A stretch of DNA of 64,000 bases from a bacterium (GTDB lineage: Bacteria; Babelota; Babeliae; Babelales; Vermiphilaceae): the NCBI GenBank assembly GCA_016699125.1, contig CP064961.1, positions 310,001 through 374,000 on the forward strand. The letters are read 5' to 3'. This document shows, piece by piece, positions 1-7,288 of the stretch; within the stretch, counting starts at the first letter, position 1, and every line of letters starts with the position of its first letter. The notes under the pieces are model-generated. The model saw only the letters and a list, made by a program, of their open reading frames with translations. It was not told the DNA's origin and searched no databases. The position numbers and the translations under genes were made by a program.

Positions 1-660
1 CCCTCGAGCTGCTTGTGCAATTAAGAGCGCTCCTGTGTGCTCAAGTTCGCAGCCAAGAAACTGTGCTGATTGAATGATAATCTGTTGTAAATCATTTTCA
101 TTATAAAAATCAAGTCTTTCGGTAATTCCAAAACGACTTCGCAAGGGAGCGGAAAGCATGCCACTTTTTGTGGTAGCTCCAATAAGTGTAAATGGATTGA
201 TAGGGAGACTAATCGATTTAGCTCCTGTTCCTTGACCAATAATCATGTCTACTTTAAACTGCTCCATTGCTGAGTACAGTGTTTCCTCGACGTTACTTGG
301 AATACGGTGAATTTCATCAATAAATAGGATAGATCGCTTTTCTAGGGTTGACAAAATAGATACAAGGTCTCCAGGTCGTTCCAACATTGGGCCACTGCAC
401 ATACGTATATCACAATCCATCACCTGTGCCATAATCGTTGATAATGTCGTTTTGCCAAGTCCAGGTGGGCCAAAAAGTAACAGGTGATCTAAAGGCTCAC
501 TGCGCATTTTTGCTGCTTGTGTATAGATTGCCAGTTTTGTTTTTAGTTCAGACTGCCCTATGTATTCATCAAATGAGCGTGGTATGAAATCTAAGTTTTT
601 TTCTTCAACTGTTGCTGTTTGTAGTTCAAGAATATTGACGGTTGGTTCAACTGTTTTCAT
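1..660 (-). CDS. ruvB: Holliday junction branch-migration helicase RuvB (3' end beyond window)
   Basis: This is the ATPase motor of the RuvABC complex, which drives branch migration of Holliday junctions. Reading the minus strand from ATG at 660 gives 220 residues with no stop before the left edge, so the C-terminal part (usual length about 330-350) lies outside the window. Visible motifs are Walker A GPPGLGKTT (about residues 64-72), Walker B LFIDEIHR (about 112-120), the GATT sensor-type motif and RSRFGI near residue 175. The N-terminus has an extra segment of about 25 residues before the conserved FIPRSFDEYIGQ start of the domain. ruvA and ruvC are not in view. Family assignment is secure from these motifs. 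Confidence 0.96.
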   Translation of the reverse strand, partial: MKTVEPTVNILELQTATVEEKNLDFIPRSFDEYIGQSELKTKLAIYTQAAKMRSEPLDHLLLFGPPGLGKTTLSTIMAQVMDCDIRMCSGPMLERPGDLVSILSTLEKRSILFIDEIHRIPSNVEETLYSAMEQFKVDMIIGQGTGAKSISLPINPFTLIGATTKSGMLSAPLRSRFGITERLDFYNENDLQQIIIQSAQFLGCELEHTGALLIAQAARG

Positions 661-740
661 AAGTCTGTTTTCGTAAAAATCTATTTTCTTTAAGATAGTT
701 TTTTTTATTCTTCAATGCAAATAAGGTGGTTTCAATACAA

Positions 741-1832
741 TTAGTGAAGTTCTTGCATCTGATGATAGGTGATGTTGTTCAAAAATCCAAGGCTAATATA
801 GTTTACCCATAAATTTGTCAGGCCATAGGAGCAAAAGGGCAACGGTATACCCACGATGGGAAGCATACCCAATACCATGCTGATGTTGATGATGGTTGAT
901 AGAAATATGTGCAAGGTAATCCCAGCTCCATATAGTTGCATGAGCCTGTTTTTTGTCTGACTAATGATTATAAAGATTCTTGTAAAGAGGATGCCGTACA
1001 AAATGAGTAATAAAAGGGCACCAAGCAGTCCCCACTCTTCGCATAGTACGGCAAATACAAAATCTGTTCTGCCTTCGGGCAAAAACTGTAATTTATTTTG
1101 TGTGCCTTTTAGTAATCCTTTTCCCCAAAGGCCACCTGATCCAATGGCAATAATTGCCTGTTCTGTTTGGTATCTTTCTTTTAAAGGGTTGCCGTAGCCG
1201 AAAAAAACTGCGATCCGTTCTTTTTGATAAGACCTTAAGATGGTAAAAAGATAGGGAGCTGTTAGGATGCAACTGATGAATCCGATATAAAATATTTTTT
1301 TTGGAAGGCCTGCAAACCAGACCAGAAGCAGTCCTATTAAGAAAATAATAACCGCAGTTCCTAAATCAGGCTGTTTGCGTATAAGTAAAAAACTGGCAAA
1401 TAAGCATATTAAAACAAAAAAGAACCCAAATTTTCGCTTTTGCGCTATTGAAAGATAGTATATGGAGAAAGAAGGAAACATAATTTTTCCAAGTTCAGAT
1501 GGTTGAAATTTTAAAAATCCCAGATTAATCCATCGTTGACCACCAAGTCCGACATGTCCACGAAAGAGCGTATATAAAAGCATCATTAAGAAGATTGGAT
1601 ATAAAAAATAGGAATATTTTAAGACGCTTCTGAAATCCAATTTGCTAGATAACAGGTACAGTACGTTTCCAGTAAGAATACCGAAAAACTGTTTTTGAAA
1701 AAAAAGAGAAAAAAACGCATACGCTTTAATGGTTGTACTCCATATAAAAAGGAGTCCAATGCACGCAAGGCTGTTGATAACAAGAATAATAAGCAGATCG
1801 ATTTTAGTTGTATTGCTACTTTGTATCAGCAT
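741..1832 (-). CDS. rodA: Rod-shape peptidoglycan glycosyltransferase RodA (FtsW/RodA/SpoVE family)
   Basis: A polytopic inner-membrane SEDS glycosyltransferase that polymerises lipid II during cell elongation. About 363 residues with around ten hydrophobic segments. Family signatures include GGQRWINLGFLKFQPSELGK, QPDLGTAV, LPEGRTDFVFAVLCEEWG and the C-terminal GMLPIVGIPLPFCSYG. The LKGTQ...FLPE spacing and short N-terminus resemble RodA more than FtsW. An in-frame TTG at 1838 is an alternative start; ATG 1832 is preferred because it is the first standard codon, and no clear Shine-Dalgarno is seen for either. No penicillin-binding protein gene is adjacent. An 11-bp inverted repeat (1847-1857 with 1883-1893) lies just upstream and lacks a U tract. 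Confidence 0.93.
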   Translation of the reverse strand: MLIQSSNTTKIDLLIILVINSLACIGLLFIWSTTIKAYAFFSLFFQKQFFGILTGNVLYLLSSKLDFRSVLKYSYFLYPIFLMMLLYTLFRGHVGLGGQRWINLGFLKFQPSELGKIMFPSFSIYYLSIAQKRKFGFFFVLICLFASFLLIRKQPDLGTAVIIFLIGLLLVWFAGLPKKIFYIGFISCILTAPYLFTILRSYQKERIAVFFGYGNPLKERYQTEQAIIAIGSGGLWGKGLLKGTQNKLQFLPEGRTDFVFAVLCEEWGLLGALLLLILYGILFTRIFIIISQTKNRLMQLYGAGITLHIFLSTIINISMVLGMLPIVGIPLPFCSYGLTNLWVNYISLGFLNNITYHQMQELH

Positions 1833-1916
1833 TAACAAATACTCGAGTGTTTAAGCAAGTCGATACAAGTTTTTTGCATGCCTGCTTAAACACGGTTATT
1901 TGGTACTTAGAATAGA

Positions 1917-2723
1917 TTATGATACTTCTTCTTCGTCTGTTGTTTTTTCTGAAAGTTGTGTAAACATGTCATTCGTGAGTCGTTCGGCTTCAAAAATGAT
2001 TTTATCTGCTTGATCTGGATGAATAACCTGTGCCTTTCTTTTGTTAATGCTGATTATTCCATCGATGGATACTTTTTTAACGAGACACTGTTTACATAGT
2101 TGTTCTGTTTTAGCATAAAGAATTCGATAGATATGCGTCTTTATCTTGTTGGTTAATGTTGTTATTTGTGTGCCTTCACTAAACATTTTTCGTTGAAGTA
2201 TGAAAAACTGCTTTTCTAGTTCGGCTGCTTCTTTTTTGTTTTTTGATTTTTCGCTCTGTTTTAGCAAGGTAGCAAAGCTGTTTTGAGTTTCTTTCATCGC
2301 CTTCATTAAGTTTTCCGGCAGAGCTTTTCCAATCACCTGTTGAATGGCACTATGACTTTCTAATGTTTTTTGGTCACAATTGTTTTGGAATGTTTGAAAA
2401 TTACCTTGCACATTTTTCATCTTATTTGCAATGACTTGTTGATCGAAATTCTGCCCCTCTGTGCTTTTTTGTAATGACTCTATGAAATATTTGTTAAGTT
2501 CAAAGTCAAAAGCAAACAGATTAATGAGATCGCCTAGATTTTTTTTATTTAAATCTGAGGTGAAATCTGAAAAAATTTGGTTTACCTCATCTGATATCTT
2601 TTCAAAATTTATACTCTCTAGCACATCAGCTTCACCGTACGAGAGCTTTGGAGATAAAATTATCAGAGTGGTTAATACAAAATTAAAAACAGTCTTTGTG
2701 CTATAAAAGCATTCTTTTAACAT
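1917..2723 (-). CDS. Exported helical protein, unknown function
   Basis: 268 residues. The N-terminus has a hydrophobic stretch (about residues 12-27, FNFVLTTLIILSPKLS) ending near SYG-EA, consistent with a Sec signal peptide and signal peptidase I cleavage. The rest is polar, lysine- and glutamate-rich and predicted helical, with a CKQC pair near residue 215 and an acidic C-terminus (TTDEEEVS). No family was recognised. It lies between rodA and tRNA-Pro on the same strand. A helix-rich periplasmic or surface protein is the most that can be said. Confidence 0.7.
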   Translation of the reverse strand: MLKECFYSTKTVFNFVLTTLIILSPKLSYGEADVLESINFEKISDEVNQIFSDFTSDLNKKNLGDLINLFAFDFELNKYFIESLQKSTEGQNFDQQVIANKMKNVQGNFQTFQNNCDQKTLESHSAIQQVIGKALPENLMKAMKETQNSFATLLKQSEKSKNKKEAAELEKQFFILQRKMFSEGTQITTLTNKIKTHIYRILYAKTEQLCKQCLVKKVSIDGIISINKRKAQVIHPDQADKIIFEAERLTNDMFTQLSEKTTDEEEVS

Positions 2724-2828
2724 GAACGATAACTCCCTATAAAATATATTCAGAATATGTTTGCAGATACATCAATATTGCCTATTACGTTTAAAAACTT
2801 GTCTTCTCTAATGTAATAGTTTTCAAAA

Positions 2829-2904
2829 TGGTCGGGGCGGCCAGACTCGAACTGGCAACCCCTCGCTCCCAAAGCGAGTGCGCTACCAATTGCGCTACGC
2901 CCCG
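2829..2904 (-). tRNA. tRNA-Pro (anticodon TGG)
   Basis: A complete cloverleaf on the minus strand. The acceptor stem CGGGGCG pairs with CGCCCCG, the discriminator is A, and the CCA end is encoded. The anticodon stem CTCGC/GCGAG encloses loop TTTGGGA, giving anticodon TGG. The T arm contains GTTCGAGTC. The open frame that overlaps it on the same strand is an artefact. Confidence 0.96.
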
Positions 2905-2962
2905 ATGGTATAGTCAGAAGGTTTAGAAGATCACTAAAATAATACAAGCTTTTTCTTAAAAA

Positions 2963-3496
2963 TCAACCTTCTTTATTTTTATCGTCTTCTGTAAGATAGA
3001 CAAGCTTGATTGTTCCAAAGGTAACCGCCGCCTTGACGGTGATCATTGGTGTGTGGTCGTGACCGATATTATTCCAAATAAATTTTTGATTAAGCGTCAA
3101 ACTTTCCTTTCTGCCAGGTACGATTATCGTACTGAAAAAACCTTTAATTTTTATTCGTATTGACTGGCTTGGATTGATAAAAAATACCGTTTGGCCGAAC
3201 GTTGTTTTATTATAAAGATGTGTGTTGTGCGTTATATTATTTAAGTACCAATGGGTATTTTGAAAAAAAGTTTTAGATTGATTTGTCTCTGTGGTCCCAT
3301 AGATGACTTTAGTTTGGTAATCATTATGTATTCGTTTTTCAAGGAAAAATGTATCTATTCCTAAAATCTGAAATCCAAGATAGATAAGAAAACAACCGAT
3401 AAAAAGTTTTAAAAATGGGATAGACACCCCAAAGGCTGATTCCAAAATAATTTGCAAACCTAAGAACAAAAGAACGATTCCCCAAAAGAACTGCAT
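2963..3496 (-). CDS. LiaF-like membrane protein
   Basis: 177 residues. The N-terminus holds two closely spaced transmembrane helices (about residues 3-20 and 27-46, GIVLLFLGLQIILE and LKLFIGCFLIYLGFQILG) in the arrangement of the LiaI/LiaF-type transmembrane region. A soluble beta-rich domain of about 120 residues follows (NQSKTFFQ ... GFFSTIIVPG ... AAVTFGTIKLVYL), as in cell-wall-active antibiotic response proteins. In that family the soluble domain folds as a beta-helix and takes part in envelope-stress sensing. No liaRS-type two-component genes are adjacent, so a regulatory role here is only a possibility. It sits alone between two tRNA genes. Confidence 0.5.
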   Translation of the reverse strand: MQFFWGIVLLFLGLQIILESAFGVSIPFLKLFIGCFLIYLGFQILGIDTFFLEKRIHNDYQTKVIYGTTETNQSKTFFQNTHWYLNNITHNTHLYNKTTFGQTVFFINPSQSIRIKIKGFFSTIIVPGRKESLTLNQKFIWNNIGHDHTPMITVKAAVTFGTIKLVYLTEDDKNKEG

Positions 3497-3519
3497 TTCA
3501 GCCTTTCATTTTTGAAAAG

Positions 3520-3596
3520 TGGGGTGAGTGGTGGGACTTGAACCCACGACCCCCAGAGCCACAATCTGATGCTCTGCCAGCTGAGCTACACTCACC
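3520..3596 (-). tRNA. tRNA-His (anticodon GTG)
   Basis: A minus-strand tRNA with acceptor GTGAGTG/CACTCAC. It carries the extra 5' G (-1) opposite discriminator C that is typical of tRNA-His, and an encoded CCA. The anticodon arm TCAGA-TTGTGGC-TCTGG gives anticodon GTG. Confidence 0.96.
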
Positions 3597-3635
3597 ACGT
3601 ATGATTTTCAGTTTTATGTAAGAGGCTTTTTTGTT

Positions 3636-3664
3636 TTTACACACTCACAATTGTTTGGTATAAT
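3636..3664 (+). promoter_or_regulatory. Promoter of uvrA
   Basis: TTTACA (3636-3641), a 17-bp spacer, then a perfect TATAAT (3659-3664). The -10 box overlaps the most upstream in-frame ATG (3663). Transcripts starting about 3671 could not use that codon, which moves the likely uvrA start to GTG 3720. Confidence 0.7.
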
Positions 3665-3719
3665 GACACTAAAGTTTGAAAATGTCAATTTTTATCCAGT
3701 AAATCCAATAAGGAAAAGT

Positions 3720-6329
3720 GTGCCATATCAAGGGAAGTGTGTTGAGTCTAGTCAGTCTATTATCATCAAGGGGGCTCGAGAGCATAATTTGAAGGACATC
3801 ACGGTAGAGATTCCTAAAAATTCGCTCGTTGTTATTACTGGCCCGTCAGGTTCAGGTAAAAGTTCTTTGGCATTGGATGTTTTATACACCGAAGGTAAAC
3901 GGCGTTATATGGATTCGTTATCTTCTTATGCGCGACAGTTTTTGGGAGTGGTTGGCAAGCCAGAAGTTGACGCTATTGATGGTCTCTGCCCGGCGATTGC
4001 TATAGAACAGAAGACGGTAGGCAGTAATCCGCGCTCAACCGTTGGAACAATTACGGAGATTTATGACTGTTTGAGGGTTCTCTTTGCTCAAGTGGGAGTT
4101 CCGCATTGCCCAAAATGTCACAAGGTAGTAAAAGCTGAATCGCCAGAAAGCCTTTCAGCGCTTATTCAGACACAATTTCATGGTCAAGTTATTACTATTC
4201 ATGCACCGTTTGTTCATGATAGAAAAGGGGAATATACGGAAGACTTGAAAAAGTTTTTTCAATCTGGATATTACCGTTTTCGTATTGATGGTGTTGTGTA
4301 TAAATTTACTCATATCGATGAGGTTGCGAAATTAAAATTGCAAAAAATGCATAAACATACCATAGATATTTTAGTAGATAGTATTGATTTGAGTGAATAT
4401 GAACATGGGAGAGTGCAAGCCTCTGTAGAACATGCTTTTCAAATAGGAAAAGGAGTTTGCAAAATCAGTTCTGCGTCACAGCTTGAGCAGGTATATTCGA
4501 TTGACCACGTATGTCTGCATTGCGGTGAGTCGATGCCTGAATTTGAACCTCGTAATTTTTCTTTTAATTCGCCAATTGGAGCTTGTCAACAGTGTGAGGG
4601 GCTGGGTATTGTCAGTGGATGGATGAATGGATTAATGGAAGCTGAAAGTAGGTGGTCAAATATACGCTGGAAAGAAGAAATTTGTGATGCTTGTGATGGC
4701 AAGCGTCTTAATCCATATGCATTGGCAGTTAAAATTAATGACTGTTCGATAGCCGACTTGGCGGGATATTCGATAGCTGATCTGAGGGTTTTTTTTGATA
4801 ATTTGGTATTAGATCCGGTTGCTCAAGAAGTAGTAAAAGGACTTATCAAAGAATTAAAAACGAAAATTGAGTTTTTGCAGAATGTTGGTTTGTCGTATTT
4901 AACATTGAGTAGGCCTGCCCAAACTTTGTCTGGCGGTGAGGCACAACGTATCAGACTGGCAACGCAAATAGGTTCTATGTTAACAGGCGTATTATATGTG
5001 TTGGATGAGCCCAGCATTGGACTACATCAGCGTGATAATGATAAATTAATTAAAATGCTTGAACTATTGAGAGATATTGGAAATACGGTAGTTGTTGTTG
5101 AGCATGATTTGGATACTATTGCAAGGGCTGATTTTATTATTGAAATGGGTCCTGGTGCAGGTGTTCATGGGGGAATGGTTGTGGCAACTGGTACGCCGGA
5201 AGAGATTAAAAATAATGAAAAATCGTTAACTGGTGGATACTTATCTGGCCGCTTAAAAATTACCAAAACTGGACCATTGAGGCCTACAGCCAAATTTTTG
5301 ACGCTGAAGCATTTATCTAAAAATAATTTAAAGAATATTACGGTTAGCTTTCCACTTGGTGTGATGTGTGGGATTTCTGGAGTCTCCGGATCGGGCAAAA
5401 GCACGTTAGTAATACAAGAGCTGGTGCCAATACTTATGCGAGAACTTGACGGTAGATCTCTTGTAAAGCGTGCTGCTACAGTTGGGAAAGAGATAAAATT
5501 AGAAAAAGAGAAGGATGTTATTGGTGCGGAATATATTGAATCATTAGTGGTTATTAATCAGTCTCCTATTGGCAGAACACCGCGATCAAATCCGGCAACT
5601 TATTTGGGTATTTTTGATGACATTCGCAAACTGTATGCGCAGCTCCCGGAAAGCCTGGCACGAGGCTATAAGCTTGGTCGGTTTAGTTTTAATACAAGTG
5701 AAGGAAGATGTTTTGAGTGTGCCGGTGAAGGTACGATAACCTATTCGATGCATTTTTTACCTGAAGTTGTGATGCAATGTAAAACGTGTAAAGGTAGGCG
5801 ATATAACGAAGCCACACTAGAGATCCTGTTTAAAGGTAAACATATTGCTGAAGTGCTTGCTATGACTGCCTTTGAAGCCTCACTCTTTTTTGAATCACAT
5901 AAAGGTATTAAAAAAAAGTTAGATCTTTTATGTGAGGTTGGCCTTGAATATCTGCAGTTAGGGCAATCGTCAAATACACTTTCAGGTGGTGAAGCTCAAC
6001 GGATTAAACTTGTTGATGAGTTGGGCAAGCGTGGTAAAAATACGCTCTATATTTTAGATGAACCGACTACTGGATTGCATAGCTGTGATATAGATAAACT
6101 TTTAAAGGTCTTAAATACACTTGTAGATAAAGGTAATTCAATGATAATTATTGAACATAATATTGACGTGTTAAGAGTTATGGATTATCTCATTGACATG
6201 GGTCCAGAGGGTGGTGTTGGTGGAGGAACTGTTGTGTGCCAAGGAATTCCATCTTACCTGGTTACTATTGATCAGGGTTATACGGGACGCTATTTAAAAC
6301 CATATTTTGAAGTTTTACAAAATTCATAA
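3720..6329 (+). CDS. uvrA: Excinuclease ABC subunit A (UvrA), shortened
   Basis: The damage-recognition ATPase of nucleotide excision repair, with two fused ABC modules. GTG 3720 has AAGGA just upstream and follows the promoter, giving about 869 residues; an ORF to 3651 exists but begins inside the promoter. Visible motifs: Walker A GPSGSGKSS, zinc module CPKCHKVVKAE, the CLHCG...CQQC zinc module, signature LSGGEAQRIRLA, Walker B VLYVLDEPSIGLH, second Walker A GVSGSGKST, the CFECAGEG...CKTC zinc finger, and the second signature LSGGEAQRIKLV with LDEPTTGLH. Compared with the usual 940 or so residues, most of the segment between CQQCEGLG and CDACDGKRLNP is missing, so signature domain I is abbreviated. 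Catalytic motifs are intact, so it is probably functional. Confidence 0.97.
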   Translation: MPYQGKCVESSQSIIIKGAREHNLKDITVEIPKNSLVVITGPSGSGKSSLALDVLYTEGKRRYMDSLSSYARQFLGVVGKPEVDAIDGLCPAIAIEQKTVGSNPRSTVGTITEIYDCLRVLFAQVGVPHCPKCHKVVKAESPESLSALIQTQFHGQVITIHAPFVHDRKGEYTEDLKKFFQSGYYRFRIDGVVYKFTHIDEVAKLKLQKMHKHTIDILVDSIDLSEYEHGRVQASVEHAFQIGKGVCKISSASQLEQVYSIDHVCLHCGESMPEFEPRNFSFNSPIGACQQCEGLGIVSGWMNGLMEAESRWSNIRWKEEICDACDGKRLNPYALAVKINDCSIADLAGYSIADLRVFFDNLVLDPVAQEVVKGLIKELKTKIEFLQNVGLSYLTLSRPAQTLSGGEAQRIRLATQIGSMLTGVLYVLDEPSIGLHQRDNDKLIKMLELLRDIGNTVVVVEHDLDTIARADFIIEMGPGAGVHGGMVVATGTPEEIKNNEKSLTGGYLSGRLKITKTGPLRPTAKFLTLKHLSKNNLKNITVSFPLGVMCGISGVSGSGKSTLVIQELVPILMRELDGRSLVKRAATVGKEIKLEKEKDVIGAEYIESLVVINQSPIGRTPRSNPATYLGIFDDIRKLYAQLPESLARGYKLGRFSFNTSEGRCFECAGEGTITYSMHFLPEVVMQCKTCKGRRYNEATLEILFKGKHIAEVLAMTAFEASLFFESHKGIKKKLDLLCEVGLEYLQLGQSSNTLSGGEAQRIKLVDELGKRGKNTLYILDEPTTGLHSCDIDKLLKVLNTLVDKGNSMIIIEHNIDVLRVMDYLIDMGPEGGVGGGTVVCQGIPSYLVTIDQGYTGRYLKPYFEVLQNS

Positions 6330-6336
6330 GGAATTC

Positions 6337-7253
6337 ATGTTTAAGTGTCTTGTGTGTGCCATCTTTGCGATGGTTTTTTTACAAAGTTTTTCTCAATTGT
6401 CTTTATCTTTACCGCAGCTAAAAAAGAGCGAGTGGCACAGTATGCTAAAGCAATACAGCGAAGATTAAAACGAGATTATTACTTGGAGCGTTCGATTAAG
6501 ATGGCCACCGCTGGATATTACCTTTTTATATGTGGACAGTTTCTATATAGTGCGTCTTTCGATAAAAATACGCAGCAAAATTGTAGCTGTGACAAGTCCT
6601 TGGTGCCGATAATTCCTGATAAAATTTTATCAGGGCAAACGTGGGACAATACACCGTGGAAGCAGGTTCCGGGATATGCCTGGGGATCATTTAAAGCAGG
6701 GTGTAGTGGTTTTTTGAGTGGTATAACTAGTGGAGCATTTTTGAAGGCGGTTGCACAGCTTTGTGGTCAAGCATTTGTGATGAGTGTAACGCATACTGTT
6801 GTTGATAGTGTGACGAGTCAGTATGTGCATGAGCATACGATCTCATGGTATGTTGATACTCAGGCATGTTATACAGCCACTATTCAGATCTGTACACAAC
6901 TGCTTGTTGTGTACGAGCAGGCGTTAAAAAACTCAGGTGATACTGAGCGGGTATACCATGTACTCAAAACGATGTCATCACTTTTATTCAGGCAGGTTGA
7001 AAAAATAATAGGGTACATGGAGTATCGTAGTGGACAGCTGCCATCAGCCACAAAGCAAGATGCTATGTCGATTCATGAATATCTTTTTGAATATGCAAAA
7101 GAGTTTCGTGATGTGTATAAAGATGCTTTGGAACGTAAAGATAGCAATAGTTTGTCACTGTTGCTTGAACAGTTTTTAAATAAGGTAGGTTATATGGTCA
7201 AAGGATTTTCTTTGTTTGAAGAATTTCCTGAAAAACCTTCAGGAGTCAAATAA
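6337..7253 (+). CDS. Exported/membrane protein read across a -1 frame change
   Basis: ATG 6337 has AAGGA six bases upstream and starts a clear signal peptide (MFKCLVCAIFAMVFLQSFSQ). That frame stops after 43 codons at 6468. The -1 frame continues without a start codon near its beginning and is open to 7253. The frames meet at A AAA AAG (6420-6426), the classical -1 slippery heptamer in the correct phase; slippage gives ...LPQLKK-ERVAQYAKAIQ.... The product would be about 305 residues, with a Gly-rich hydrophobic segment around GCSGFLSGITSGAFL and a helical C-terminal half. A restart at ATG 6502 (MATAGYYLF) is the alternative. Function unknown. It sits between uvrA and mutS. Confidence 0.6.
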
Positions 7254-7288
7254 CTACCTTCATTTTGATGTGAGAATGGACAGTCAGT

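Noticed and set aside
1847..1893. 11-bp inverted repeat between the exported-protein gene and rodA as a terminator
   Set aside because: No U tract on the minus strand, so not called as a terminator.
2750..2947. 65-codon minus-strand frame over tRNA-Pro
   Set aside because: It translates the tRNA itself and has no independent support.
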